From Lates calcarifer (lineage: Eukaryota; Chordata; Actinopteri; Centropomidae), in the NCBI RefSeq assembly GCF_001640805.2, contig NC_066837.1, positions 22,167,804 to 22,231,803 of the forward strand: a stretch of 64,000 nt of DNA. The letters run 5' to 3'. The notes under the pieces were generated by a model. It made no database searches. It was not told where the DNA came from and saw only the letters and a program-made list of their open reading frames with translations. The position numbers and the translations under genes were made by a program. Of the stretch, positions 26,961-41,902 are shown one piece after another (position 1 is the first letter of the stretch; every line of letters starts with the position of its first letter).

Positions 26961-29597
26961 AGTTTGATGTCTAGTGTGCTGCCCTCCTGTTGTGTGATCA
27001 AGTTCTCTGATAGAGACAAATGAAGACAGAGGTGGGGGACAACAGGGCAGAGAAGTGCTGACTAACTCTGGTCATCAATCCTAATCTGGGTAATCCAGTA
27101 GTTACTATGGTCACAGTCCAGTAGGACCTTGTTAAGTATGGCCCATCCCATAATCCCAGCTTTATCCCATGTCAAGTCTCTTCTGACAAATGTCCACACA
27201 CACCGAGGGCACAAAGAAAGTCCACAAGGGGAAGCTCCTCGGGTTGGACATAAACTACATGTGATGACTCTGTAAGACCTCACTCCACACTTGCATAGTC
27301 AAAAACATTCACAGCTGGAGATCTGCAGTTCACTTCCCTTGGCCATGAGGCAAGATTGAACAACAAAGGATGTCCTTGCTCAAGGGCATCAGTTATTAAG
27401 TCATCACAATGGGTTAGATTTATTATCAGAGGCATGTATTTGTGCAGTTCGTTGAGGTGTTTTTGGGATGTTTTTTAGCATCTGCTCTTCACTGCCAACA
27501 GAGACCCAGTATAACCAACATAAAACAGTGCACTTCGTCATAAAGAGGAAATGGCAGTGGTGTGTGGACTGAGGCCTGCTTTTTCATACCCTGTCAGCTC
27601 TATCTACTGTCTGCTTGGAGAACTACAGGAGCTGCCAGTCTGAGGTCACGTAAAATGAGATATTACAGTTTAGTTTTTGCAACCACCATGGTGATGACCA
27701 AAAACTTGATTTGGCAGGCAATCCAAAAACTGGGGTTTCAACTGCTGTTTTTTTTCTCTCTCTCTCTTGCTACTTCCTGTCCTGTTGTTTTCACAATAAA
27801 AGATTATTGAATGGAGACTAACCACCTTCACCACTTCTCAGGAAGACATTTTGAACCTCCAGCAAACAGAGAAATGACTCCTTTCCTCTCTTTCCTCTTC
27901 TTTGTGTTTATTGGTGAAATCTCGTCATAATAAGTCATGCTATTAAATCATCTTAATATGACCTGTACATTATGTATCAAAAACACAAAATTCATTTTCT
28001 ATTGGTTACAGTTATTACTGTACATTACATGCAATACATTTTCTACTACATTACAGCACTGAAAATTATTTGAAGACCCTCATTAAATGCAACATAGAAT
28101 TAAACATAAAGGGAGGAGATATTATATAATAGGCCTTTTTATACAGCCAACACTCTGACTTGTCATAGCAAGAGAAGCACAGGCAGAGTTATTACTGTTA
28201 ATTATGGCTCCATCCCATTTATGTATTCCAGTAAGCCAAACCAGTGAGCAAGTAATACACAATACCAGGACTGGAACTGGCACATCTGAGAGAAATGCTA
28301 TCATTGTTAATGTTACTAATTACACCTTTGTCTTCCTACTATGACATGTCAAAATGTCAGCAGTGAAAATGGCTTGTTCTGTTATAATGTCTCCTTTTAT
28401 TACGTTCACATATACAGGTACCAGCATAACTTCAAAAGTAACTCATATTTCAACTTTTTGAATAGACGATGAGTTTCTGAGGACAACTGAATATAAACAC
28501 TGTATAATTTTCAGTGGTTTAACTTGTCTGTTGAAAGGTAACTGAAGAAAAATTGAACTGTTAAAATTAAGCTGAGGTTTGGGCGTGCTCAAATAACAAG
28601 GTAATTACAAGATGAGGTATTCTTCTCACTAAGCCCTCTAGATGGCACTGCAGGATTTATCCCAGTTTGTCCTGTGTTGAAGCCGACAAGTGTTCATGTG
28701 AGTTTCACTGAGTCATTCTTGGCTGATTTAATGAAATTTCATTTTGTTGTTTGATGAATATCATCTATATTGACAGAGCTCTGCTTTAATAGCTTAAACC
28801 ATGTTCTGATCATGTATGGATAAATAAACCAATAAATTATCTGATCTGTTTATATATGCATTAAATTGTTTTTTTTTCTTTAAACATTATTATAAGTATA
28901 TGGATAAATGAGCTTAAGAATGACAGTTATATTACAGTGATGATTATTTAGTGATTCATTTATTTAAATCATTCCATAGTATCAGTGAGATGTTATTATT
29001 CCAAGTAAAGGCTTTGTCAACAGAATGAATTTAATGAATAAACATAGCTTAGGATGATTATTACATGATACAAGTATTATTTTTATAATGTCAGTGTTTC
29101 ATGAAAATATGTATCTTATGTATCTCCTCTTGCCCCTAAGTGCACTGTCCACAAATTGTGATTTTGTTAATGTTAAAATATTTTGTCCTTGGTAAGAACT
29201 ATTTATTTTATAACAATGTGTCAAAGAATTGAAATTTCAATACATTCAATATGCCATCAAAATGATTTCAACATAGTAGCTGTAAATGCAAAAAGGCAAA
29301 TAACATTTCTTAATTCAATAATCCAGGGGACTTTCATTTGAATAAAATAAGACTCATGACAGAGTTTCCATCCTGAATTCAACACTGAGGTTTAACATAC
29401 AGATACATCACTCATATTACATTATATTATAATTATTATATTATATATATATTTTTACAATGTGATTTCACATTTCAAATCATAAGAAAAAGAAGAAATC
29501 TTGGCTCATGTTCAGTTTTCTAGATACGCATATGTACATTACATTTAACATAAGTGAGCACATGGTTCAAGATGTCGTCTTGGCCCCTGAACAAACA

Positions 29598-29603
29598 TTT
29601 ATT
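29598..29603 (-). terminator. LITAF-gene polyadenylation signal
   Basis: AATAAA on the minus strand (TTTATT on the plus strand), 62 bp beyond the LITAF-gene stop, so the 3' UTR would be very short. Canonical hexamer, position-based inference. Confidence 0.5.
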
Positions 29604-29664
29604 TGATGACAGTGAGCTTCTTTATCTTGAGTTGCTACTGCAGACTTTACAGCACAGCGCAGTT

Positions 29665-30547
<883 letters not shown>

Positions 30548-33391
30548 GATGTCTGTCTAACGAAAGAGAAAATCTTGTCAGAGTCAGAGAAAATAAGTGG
30601 AGGTAGACCTTGAAATCCAAAGATGTCTTTATTAAAGGGTCCGATGATTTCTCTCAATGGAGTGACAGTAAGGTGGTTGAAATGTAGGGTGGAATCTCCA
30701 CTATCTAGTTTTTCACCTTTTCCTTTCTCTCAAGTGTGAAAGCTTGCTAATCCAGTTGTAGACTATTTAAGGCACTGCAGGGCCAGTTGTTGTACCACTG
30801 GTCATGATGCCTAGGTATGTGTATGCAACCAAGCAGGTTTGGTGGCATCACATTTTTACATTGTAAAACTCACCAATTAGTTTCTGCTCTCACATGACCA
30901 AAAGTCCCATTCTGTGTGTGGAAATTACCTTTCTGGTTTTGCTGTTTTACCAAAAACACAATTAGGGCTGATGACAAAGAAGTGTATTGTCCTACAGAAT
31001 CTAGAAAACCCAAGGCAATGTGAAAGAAAATACATAAAACACAAGCAAATTAAGCAAATAGAATAACACTGCAGATCACACTTTATATTGAGACTAAGTT
31101 ATAAACCCAACAAACCCAGCATTTTCATTTTCATGGAAGATGTTGTTGTTGTTATTAATTATAGCCAGTAAGCTGTGCAGTGAGCAGCATGTGAAATACA
31201 GACTCAGAACTAACTCAACTTAACTGTATGTAGTGACTTATAATGTTATCAATTAGACCTGTACTTTTCCTGCTATGAGGAATCAATTCTTTATGTTGCA
31301 TACGTGTAATTTGGTTGAGTTTTATTTGAAGCATTTTTTTCTAAATGTGAACTATGCGTCATCAAAGTGGTAAAGATGATCTCCTCACTTGCTTGTGGTT
31401 TCTTCAGCTGCACGCCCAGAGCTCTCTTGGTCCACTGTACAAATCTGAGGATGCTGGGTGAATCAGCTGACTTACTGAATATAAAAAGGATCAAAGTTAG
31501 AGCAGATCTCACTCAACCTGTTCAATGAATTAATACCTACTTTTCCATGAACAGTTTTGCGTTCAGTATTCCAGTCATGATTTGCTCTGCTGAAACCTAC
31601 TCTCATTACTGAAGATTCAATTTATAATCATGTTTAGTGAGTCAATAAAAGTTGTTAGATAACCCCTAAACTGTACATCTGTTTCATACATGACAAGTGA
31701 AAACCACTTTTTAACTGGGACACACATGAAAACCACACACACACCAAACACACCTACAAATTCCAACAGCAGGTGAGGTTTACCAGTTGTTTCACCTCAC
31801 CACACAATATAAAGCACACCTATACATAATCATATTTAGTTAGCATTCATCACAAGTGGCTATTTTTAATTCACATTTTTTGACAGTCTATATATAGAGA
31901 GAATCTATAGCAAGAGATTTAACAGATTTTCAGAGTGAGTGCTATGATAGACAAACCTTTTCTGAAACAGACAACAAAGAAAACAAACAACAAAGGAAAG
32001 AAAAGAAAAAGATAAAAATCCTGCACTTTTTTAAGTGAAGCACATTTAAGCATACAAATCAACAATTTCTGGCATGTAGAATTTCTTATCTAAAACTATC
32101 TGCACCAGATCTAATGCTGCTTACCTTGATAAGGAAGTCAGGAAAGTGTATGAGAGCCCAGCACTGATTCTTCCTGTGATGTTTGAGAAATACAACAGGA
32201 CAAATGCTATTGTAATGTAAGAAAGTGGGTGGAGCAACACTGTTGCAATAGATGTAGCTCACCCTTATTTGTGTATATGTAGAGTTTTACAATGTCATTC
32301 TCTAACTACAATACATCAAAAATCTTTTAAGATATGAAATTGCTTTATTTATTAACTGTATTTTATGTTACAATATTAGATTACCAGATTCATTCAGATA
32401 ACAGTGTGCTGGGATATACAAATAATAAGTGTGACAAGTTATTACATGTTTGAAAAAATACAACATTGAAAATAGCTAGACAAAACAGACAAAATGACAA
32501 AAGGTTATTCCAGTTATTAAGTGCAAAGTAAATACAAGCTGGGGATTTATACAAGAAAATTACACTGCGCTTGTGTGGAATGTATTCACTATGTCGTGTA
32601 TCCAAATGCAAATGGGGGAAATTTATATATATGCTTATTTGCAGGATGGGCAAAATCAGTGTAGCATACAGGAACATCTGTTGGTTTTTTTTTTTTTTTT
32701 TTATTAATATTCCAGGTGACTGGCATAGATGGACGAGTAACTCATCAAGAGACATTTGGAAACATTCTGGTGACTCAAGGAGAGTTTAATGTCAATCTGG
32801 AAGGCTGGCATGGAAAAACTTTAACTGATAAGGCTGGAGTTATTCTGTTTTTTCTTATTGTCAGGAAATCTAATGGAAAAAAGTCAATAATATGTAAGAC
32901 TATCTCTCTCAGACATTCAGAGAGTTCCTACTTAAAATGTTAATCTTTCAAAAATCATAATAATCATAATACATAGAATTTTCTTCAAAAAAGCTTCAAA
33001 AATAATTATCTTACTTATCTTATCTTACTACAATACATACACTCTGTCTGGACATGGAGTATTCTGGTCAATATCTAATAATATAGGAGTATTTGAGGCA
33101 CAGTGTAAGTGGGATTGACTCAAATTTACTTCAGTGTCTATGTTCACCATAAATAGAACTATGTCATCTAGTGCAGAGGAATAAGATACATCATGCTTTG
33201 GCTGCACAGTCAATATAGATCAGTTTATTGATAGCTTTGGCATTTTCATGGTATTTATGTACCATCAGAAAAGTATGCCTACTCTGGGGACAGCAGTGGT
33301 GGTACTGGCCCATAAAGGCTGACAATGCCTCTTAAATTAGGGAACTAGAGGTCTGCTTGTCTTCTGTGAAAAGCTGGATGTCTCGAAACAT
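30548..33391. other. LITAF upstream region
   Basis: AT-rich non-coding sequence upstream of the LITAF-like gene on its minus strand, so it probably contains its promoter and untranslated exon. There is a T-run at 32686-32702. No coding similarity. Confidence 0.5.
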
Positions 33392-33685
33392 CTTGCTTCT
33401 TAACTCAGACAAAACTGAAATGCTGGTTATTGGCCCAGTGCGATGCAGACACCAGGTCGATCAAGTAACTATATCCCTTGACAGCTGTGTGATTTCTTAA
33501 AGTAGGAAGTTTTCCCTTGCCACAGTCGCCTAGTGCTTGCTCATGGTGGGATCTGTTGGGTCTCTCTCTGTAAATTTTATAAGATAATGAGTACGGTCTA
33601 GACCTGCTCTGTATGTACAGTGCCTCGAGATAACTTCTGTTGTGAATTGGCGCTATATAAATAAAACTGACTTGACTTGACTGAA
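33392..33685 (+). repeat. 3' fragment of an L2-like LINE
   Basis: The plus strand reads in one frame LNSDKTEMLVIGP, a phrase I recognise from fish L2-type reverse transcriptases. It is followed by the typical 3' UTR (GTGCCTCGAGATAACTTCTG, GAATTGGCGCTATATAAATA) and a short TGACT-type tail near 33665-33685. The copy is 5' truncated with stops. Confidence 0.7.
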
Positions 33686-34213
33686 GCACCACGTGAGAAA
33701 GTGTGAATGTGAAGCATGGCTTCAGTGTATGATAACAAGGTTATAATTAACTTGAAGAGAAGTCTGAAAATAATTTTATAGAAATTGATATAATGATTAA
33801 ATTGTCTTACTTTTCCTGTTACAGTTATTTTTAATTTTTGTTTTGATTAACTGTATTTTAGATTTCTCTGTATAGCACATGTACAGGTTATGAGTGAAGT
33901 CTGTAAATAAAACTGAGCTGTGAAAAATATCACAGCACTAAATCTATGTTGGTGCTATGCTCAACATCCTAACACCTGTCCAACAGATAGTCACAGAATT
34001 CAGACAAATTCCAGTGCAACAGTAAAACATCACCAGCAGAGGGCACAGTGTGTCACAGTTACCAAAACTATGGCTGTGTGTTAAGTCAGGATCACCTGAG
34101 CTTCTCTGAAAAGAACTATAGTTCAGGCTGTCACATAGAACAAGTGTGAAATCATGTTTGATGAAATTTAAACTGTCTGACATCCATGCATTTCTGTTCT
34201 TTTAGTGCTCTTT

Positions 34214-34215
<2 letters not shown>

Positions 34216-34277
<62 letters not shown>
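34216..34277. repeat. (TG)n microsatellite
   Basis: About 30 uninterrupted TG dinucleotides. Confidence 0.95.
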
Positions 34278-34279
<2 letters not shown>

Positions 34280-34484
34280 ATCTGACACTTTTATGCTGTT
34301 TCCCATCATATTGTATTGTCAGGATCTATTTGCTTTTTCTCACACCAGTGGAGAGCTATGGCTAAGAGAAGTAATTGAAAGCTTTAGATGTTATCAGTAT
34401 TGCACTTCCACAGTTTATATGTAATGCTCCATAGTGGCCACTTGGTTGAGGCAGTTGACCAGGAATACTGAGAGAGATATATAT

Positions 34485-34600
34485 AGAAGCGTGGCCCTGT
34501 GATGGACTGGCGATCTGTCCTGGGTGTGCCCTGTCTCTGGCCCCATGACAGTTGATATAGGTTCCACCCCCCCACAACCCCCCACCCCTGTACCTAACTA
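34485..34600 (+). repeat. Short copy of an RTE/SINE-like 3' tail
   Basis: CCCTGTGATGGACTGGCGAT, CTGTCCTGGGTGTGCC and ATAGGTTCCACCCCCC form the conserved tail of a high-copy fish retroelement. The longer copy at 54143-54470 contains the same order of motifs in the same orientation. Confidence 0.6.
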
Positions 34601-37149
34601 TATTTACAGTACAAGTTTAAGATGCTTTTGGGTATTTTCATTTCATGCTATTTAACACTTCATTTTAACTATAACTCAGAGGAACATACTTTCTCGTTAT
34701 TCCACTATAGCGCCTTTAGAGATCAAGATCTTGCATTCAGAAGGTGATTATGATGCATTACTGTAGGTTAAAAGACCCAAATTATGGCTTGAGTAATATG
34801 TTTGGTGACCACTGGAGCAAAGATTTGTTGTTGATACTCTTTGCCTGTTTCTATGCCAAATACACAGAGAGTAACCGGTATTACTAATGTACCTCAAGAA
34901 GACCGGGTAATAATGCAGAACCCACCAGTCTTCGCCCTAATGGTGATCCAGCCTTACAGCAGCATCACTGCAATGTGTTATGCCACACAGTATAACTAAA
35001 AACAGCCTAGCCTCTGTGACTTTTCAAATCTGTTGTTATGAGTCGTTTCTACAGCCAGACTCTATCCAGAGTGAAAAGAGTTTCTGTTTGCTTTGTGATA
35101 ATAAAGTTCAGCTAGATCACCACAAAACAGCGGCTTAGGAATTATCACCATCACAAACTGCACAAGGACGTGCAGGCAAGTGATAAATTGACACCTTGAT
35201 TAGGATGAATCCTGCCTTCAGCTCTTTATATCACTGGACAGAATAAATGGAAGGAAAAAACAGATGGGTGGATGGATAGTTCAGGTTGAATATTTCTGTA
35301 GAGTAGATATTTTTGTCAAAGAAGTGCAACTGACACAACTGTTGATGTGTGGAGGTCGACCTCTATTACTTAAAAACCCCCACTGGGAAAACAAAAACTC
35401 TTTTCCCTCATTACAGAGGCTGTATGTCCTCTAGAGTGGTGTAAGCAAAGCTAATGTGGGGTTATGCAAGAGGAAGAACAGAGGACATGGAAAAACATGT
35501 AGACTTCAGGGCAACAAAAATGTTTGAAACAAGGAATTAAAATGATTATACTAATGACATTAAACATTACAAATATCAACTGGTATTTTTGTCATCATTT
35601 GATTTTCATTTGTGTTGTTTTATATAAGAAATAAGTGTGTTTCTGTGAAGTAGATGCCCTTCTCCTCTCTCTCCAAATGTACAAAGGTCATTTGATGTGC
35701 AGATGATCGCTCAGAGGGAACAGTACCTGTGTTTCTGTCTTTGATATAAAACCGAACAGAATTGTATTAAAACCATCGTCCCTGTGCTCTGGGGCATCTT
35801 TTTCTATCTTGTCTGTGCTCCTCCTGGTTCCTTCCACAATTATGAGAATAGAAAAGGTTATAATAGCACAGTACAGAATGTTATTGAATCCTGGAATTAA
35901 ATATGGCTTTGAAAATAGGGGTTAATTTTCAGTGTCGAAGGATAGAAACTATAACTTTTCATTAGTTTTCCCATTATTACTCAGAAATTAGTTTAAAGCC
36001 TCAAAAAGGTTATTGAGTTAATACCATAATCATTAAGTGATTATAAAAAATATATCTGTTTTGTTACTTTGTGATTTGGCTTTGTAATTTCATCACATGG
36101 TCACAAAACAATTAAACCCTTGTTATACAGAGGTATGACACCAAAACAAAACAAAATCTATCAAATATTACGACTTCATCGTGAACTGGGCACAAATTTT
36201 AGTATTTATGAGGACATCTTTACACAAACAGGTTTATATAGGCTATATGCTTTAACATAGCACAGATCTTAAATGGATAATATCACACACTGAATTCTGT
36301 CAATCTGTGTCATCTGCTCATGGATGAATCTCATTAAAGTATATCTGCACATATGTCACGCACAGATGTGACGCATAAAGGGGACAGCATTCACAGAAAC
36401 AGTCACACAGGGTGCTGCTTCAGCTGCAGATAGAGAGAAATGTGTGCCTTGCTTTAAGCAGGCTGACAGGACAGATGGAAGAAAAATGGGGGTATTTAAA
36501 GAAGCATAATTAAAGCTAAGCAAAGAGGGGTCTGAGGCAATGTATTAAAATGACAGTAAACAGCATAAATATTAAGTTCTTTTTGCAAATACTAAATCAG
36601 TCAACATGCATTTGAAATAAACTGTTTCAGGGTCAACACGGTAAAACTCAAGTGATATGATTTTAAACTTGATATGGTTACTATGTTAGCACACATCCAG
36701 CAGAGTAATATGAACATTCCTTGTGTTTAGGTGAAATTCATAAGCTGTGAGCACATCAGCTCCTACAAACACATCAAACTGTTTATAGCTCTTCACATTT
36801 CAAAAGTTTCCTCTAATGTCAGAGATACTCACTGGTTGTTTATTGACTTTTAATTCATTTTAACTGATCTACAGTTTGGCATTACTGTTGAACTTGCAAG
36901 GCTGGGTGATGGGCAGGGGTTTTCTAGTGCACTCTCTCTCTCTCTTTCTCTCTCTCTGTATTGTTTTGGTCATCACGAGCTCGTTGCCCCCCCCCCCCAG
37001 GCCTTCTTCTCTACACCAAAATGGTGACTGACAGTGTAAAAAAAAAAAAAAAAACCTCACTGAAAAAAGACAGACATGAGGGGAAAAAACTGGAGGTTGG
37101 CATTTAAAAACACATGATACAAAAATAAGATATGATATGATAAGATAAG

Positions 37150-37260
37150 ATGATATTTTTCAGTGGAAGTTTTTCAGTGCCAGTATTTCAATGCCAATGT
37201 TTCTTTTTTCAGTGCTACTTTTATTTTCAATGACAGAATTTCAGTGTCACTGTTCTAGCC
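37150..37260. repeat. Degenerate short tandem repeat with TTTCAGTGccAgT unit
   Basis: Imperfect units such as TTCAGTGGAAGT, TTCAGTGCCAGT, TTCAATGCCAATG, TTCAGTGCTACT and TTCAGTGTCACTG recur every 14-20 bp. About 35 bp further on, a 9-bp inverted repeat (GTTCAGTGA at 37290, TCACTGAAC at 37312) uses the same word. Confidence 0.6.
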
Positions 37261-37819
37261 ACACGCGCTCATGTTCACTGCTGTTGTACGTTCAGTGAAT
37301 GAATCACTGAATCACTGAACATGCCCCAGCCTGAAGACTCTGAACAATTATTTTGTACTTCATTGGTATTATATTTCAGTTTTTGCTCATATTGTGTTCT
37401 GCCATTTGAATATTCATTGCCATGCAAATACTCTGCTGACGTATATATTGTATATTTAGTTCTCATTCATATATTAGTGTAATTCACATCTTTTAATGTT
37501 GCTAATTTTGATGAGATTAATTTTGTTCTGCCTCTATTTTTTTTATTATTCTGCCATTAATCACTCACTCATATTTTGTTCTATCGCTTCTTGTTTCTGT
37601 GTTGTACCATACATGTGTTGCTGCTGTGGCAAAGTAATTTCCCACCAGGATCACCTGGAGCACTTACCTCGACTTGTACACTCCTCCATTCCTCCTGCGA
37701 ACGACATGACTTGAATCACTCACTCAGTGCATGCAGGGATACACTCATTCCCGACAAATGAATCATGTTTGCTCACTCATCCCCCGACACCTGGGGTTTT
37801 CACCTCTGCAGTTACAACA

Positions 37820-37858
37820 GCACCAGCTTTAATGGCAGCACTGCATTAAAGCTGGTGC
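37820..37858. repeat. Perfect 15-bp-arm hairpin
   Basis: GCACCAGCTTTAATG (37820-37834) is exactly complementary in reverse to CATTAAAGCTGGTGC (37844-37858), with a 9-nt spacer. Confidence 0.9.
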
Positions 37859-37898
37859 TTTAATGGCAGTGGCTGCTGGTGCTTTAATGGCAGTGGCC
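37851..37898. repeat. Two-copy 24-bp tandem repeat
   Basis: GCTGGTGCTTTAATGGCAGT plus GGCT is followed directly by a second copy differing only in its last base. It overlaps the right arm of the adjacent hairpin, whose word it shares. Confidence 0.9.
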
Positions 37899-40800
37899 AT
37901 TTGTGTTACATATTTGTGTCAGACTCAAGAAATAAAACTATTTTAATCCAAGTCATTCACAGCTTATGAAAGTGTAGATAAAGTGTGAAGGTGAGTGTGT
38001 GAATCACTACTGCAGAAAGAAATTAACCTCAAGCTTTTCAACATCAGACTGATGTCTGGGTTCAAGGAAGAAAAAGCAGTTCTAGAACAAATCAGAGTAA
38101 CAAAACAGAAAGTTATTCAGCACGCAAAGTGTATCATTGTCGCTTAATAAAATCACTACGTACTGTATGACCTAAGGCCACAAAGTGATCGTGTGCAAAA
38201 GATGTGTGAGCTCTAGCAGTGACTGTGTCGATCATTTAGACGCTGATGTTTGTACTGCATACTGCAATACATCTTGTTTGTTTTGGGGGCTTATCGCCTT
38301 AAGACCGATATTCATTAAGTGAAATTCATGCTCATTTGCTTTACTGTCTCATCTAATAACTGCTTGAGTGCCTTGTTTCAGATCAAAGGTCTGTTGCACT
38401 GTTCTCTAATTGGGCTATTATGTATAAAAGGGAAGATCCTATACTGCTCACTCTTATATTGATTATATAAAAGTTGAAAGTCAGTACCTTAACCCTGTGT
38501 ATGGGTGGACACTGGTGCACAGAAGCTATTTGTTCAAGGTTGGTAATAGCTTTGCCATTTGTGCAAGTCACAGTTAGAATTTTTTAAATGAATGAGCTGG
38601 AAGTATCTTATTTCTTTGTATCTGATAATTATTAAAAATCCTCTCATAATATCCAGCAGCTATGAAGCAGCATTATTATTTATTTGGAGTACCTAATGAA
38701 TATAAGTCCAAATTCATTCTCTTTTAGCTCACTTTTAGCTCTCCACTCTGCTAAGTGTTCCACTATGTTCACCAGCTAGTCACACCCTGTGTCTGTTTGG
38801 TCTGGAACAGGTAGCTTAGAGTAGATTTTTCACTGAAAACAGACTCATGCCGCAGCTGAAAACAACACTATGAGAGTGTGAGAGTGAAACAACAGTAAAG
38901 TTTTGGGCCAGACAGCTAAACAATGAGTTGAGATTCAATATAAACCTCTGCAAAGCAAAGCGAAGCTACAGATTCAGGTGATAAGTCTCCGTAGGTACAT
39001 ACTGTCTGGAGTACATACTGTCATTTCATTTTATACACTGTTACCATAAAATATTGATTATTGCCACTTAAAGTGGTGCTTTTCTTTAAAAATAGCAAAA
39101 CTGTGACATGACAAGTATAAAAAATTTTGAGTGTGTTTTTGTCTTTTCTGCCCCATTATATCAATATCATTGGCTGGACAATGATATTTAATACACAGTA
39201 CAATACATCAGCACCAAATGACCATGAAGCTGAATCAACATTTCTGTAAAACTCATTGCAAGGCCAAGATTGACATGAGTGATTAGTATCAGCATAACAA
39301 TGAAAAACGTGATGTCTATGCATGATATTACCAAAATGTAATGAGCGTGTAATGATTCTGACTAAGGGCCAAAAATTTCATATTCTTTTCAAGCCAACAA
39401 GGTAGGATGCTACAAGGCTGACAAGGCATAAAAAAAAAAAACTTTTGGAATTATCTGAATATTTCAGATGGTACTGGGGCTCAGGAAGGCAATTAAAGTG
39501 TTGGGGCACCAACCTTTCCAAAGCCACAGGGTCCTAAGTATTCACCTGGATGACGCGCGTATTGTCCTTTGAATGAAGCTTCAAGAATGAGAGGAGCTAA
39601 ACTAAGTTAGCTGATACGCAGACAGTACTTGACATGCATTCACATGAGGCTGTTTTTATATTCCAGCCCCTCTAATCAGAGTCTGATTACAGCTGGGGTG
39701 CCAAGTGAATGCAATTAGAGACAGAGAAAAACCTGCAGCCCCGTAGAGGAGAGAGGAGTGCTGCTGTTGAGTGCAAAGTACAGTGTGTTAACATGTTAAG
39801 ACTTATTCAGTACAGAGCTTATTTTAAACTCATTATAGAGTAAAAAAGGAGTGACACATAATGACACATGTGTCACTGCTTCACTAACAAGTGTGTATAT
39901 TGTGTGAATGGGTGGAAGAGATAGAGAACTGCTTAAAATAAATTAGTATCTTTTCCTCTTCTCTTGATCTTCATTTGACATGCAAACAAGCTGCAAACAT
40001 GCTAGCACCAGTCAGTCATAATCAACAACCTGAACCTCTGACCAACTGTATATGGGTTGTTTGTCCCTGCCTTCCAATATGTCATCTCCTGGAACAGGGC
40101 CCTAATGGTACCAGGCATACTGGACCTTGGTTGTCATGGTTACAGTAATAAACCTGCAGTTAAGCTTACTGAACGTTCATGATTTGGTTAGGTTGAGGCA
40201 CAAAAACTACTTGGTTACACTCTATGTACTTCCTTAAGATGAGAAGACTATTGTTTTCATGGTTACAATAATAAAAACATAGTTAAGGTTGTTGAATCAC
40301 TGTGAATTAAAGACATAACAAGGACGACTGCTTTCACACAAAAAGCGAACAGTGGTCGCCTAACAATAAAGCGTATCTATGAGTCATAGTAAGCTGCTGC
40401 ACAGGCGACACATGGGATAATTTTTTCACAGGAGGACAGATCTCATCATAACAGCTCCCCAAGCTTCTTTCTATTTTCTCTGCATCTGGGATTTTGCTGA
40501 AAAATGTTGCCATTTTAAACGCTAGAGTGACTGAACTTTGATTTTAAAAAATGAAATGAGAGTGAGGACTGCACTGCAGCCTGTCCATCATGTGTGACAT
40601 CACATCTCTTAGTGTATTTTGAGAAAATCTCACATCTTGATTGCTTCAACGTTTTACTGTTTGATCCAGATGGTGCTTCATTGATTGTTTGTTCTTCTGA
40701 CCACAAGAACCAAATGTTACCAAACTGCTGATTGGACATTGATTAAGCTTAAGGTAATGATACATTTCATCACTGCAGCCAAGCTGTCTGAAAATTACAT

Positions 40801-41902
40801 TGATTGGCTCAATAGGAGCTGTATGATTACAGGTTAGAAAGACAGTGATTGACTTACTGACTGGCAGGCAGGACGATTTAACTATAAAGGAAGACTATAG
40901 AGATTGCATGGTGTCAGTCAGCAAACATGAAGCAAAGGGAAATGAGGCCACAGGAGATGACTGAAGCATATTCCCCGCTCTTTGTCTCCTCTCTGACTAC
41001 TGTACACTCCCTTTGTGGCCCTCTCTGCACACAGTATATCTTCACTTTTTCATGATTATTCTTTCAGTGGCAGCAGAACTGAACTGCACGACTAACACGG
41101 CCAGGTGAGGAGGTGGATAGCACAGGAAATGGAGAAAGAGAAAGCAAATAGCGTAAGACAAGCTGATGAATGTGGGCTGAAAAATTGGCAAGGCTTCGAA
41201 TTGAAGGAATAGAGAGGAGAAAAAGGGATGCAGTAGGTGTGTGTGCGATGAGAGCAAAAACCTTCCAAATAAAATGACTCAACTGAAAACATGAAAGGAG
41301 GAGTAAATGTGGAGTTAGAATCAGGAGCAGAACAACAACAGTGACTGCCAAAGCTTCTTGAACACTGGCTAGATACAAACCCAAATGTGAGCTGCAACTG
41401 TCCACTTGTGTTTATCATTTCTTGTGTATGAATGTGTGTCTGTGTGTCTGTGTCTGTGTGTGATTGCACAGTGTTTACCTGCTGATAATGCACCAATCAA
41501 TGGTTTATCAGTCCATGAAGAGCCAAGGATGAATCCTTTGTCTCAATCTGTTGTTTACACCCAGACATAATATGCCTCATATAGATTCTTCTCACTGCTT
41601 TCCCTGTTGAAATTCATATATGCAGCCTTTTACATTTTTTTTTCTCTTTCTCACTGTCTGTCACCACATGTCATCAGACAGCCTCAGTGCAATAACAAGT
41701 AGAAAAGCGTCAGTATATAAATGCATCTGTTCAATGTGTAGCCTTTCCTCTCCTGCTATGTCTGCATGCCTTCTCCTGCATGCATGTGTGGGTGTCTAAG
41801 CTTCTTTGTTAATAAAAAGCAGAGCTAACGGTCGAGCAAACCAAGCCTACAGAGCAACTCATCAAAGAGTTCTATTGCTCCCAGGAACTTTGTCTGATAC
41901 TT

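Larger units (their letters stand above)
24070..29597. other. Intergenic region gprc5b-LITAF
   Basis: A 5.5-kb non-coding interval. The part next to 24069 should contain the gprc5b 5' UTR and promoter, but no first exon or core promoter could be defined. It includes the (CA)n at 24498, a decayed interspersed repeat at about 26560-26960, and AT-rich sequence at 28.3-29.6 kb. No protein-like frame recognised. Confidence 0.55.
34601..41900. other. Gene-poor AT-rich interval
   Basis: About 7.3 kb with no recognisable gene. It contains a C-run (36987-36998) and A-run (37039-37055), a degenerate minisatellite at 37150-37260, a hairpin plus 24-bp tandem repeat at 37820-37898, and otherwise unstructured AT-rich sequence. 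Confidence 0.6.

Noticed and set aside
34218..34424. Poly-(Cys-Val) frame
   Set aside because: Translation of a (TG)n microsatellite.
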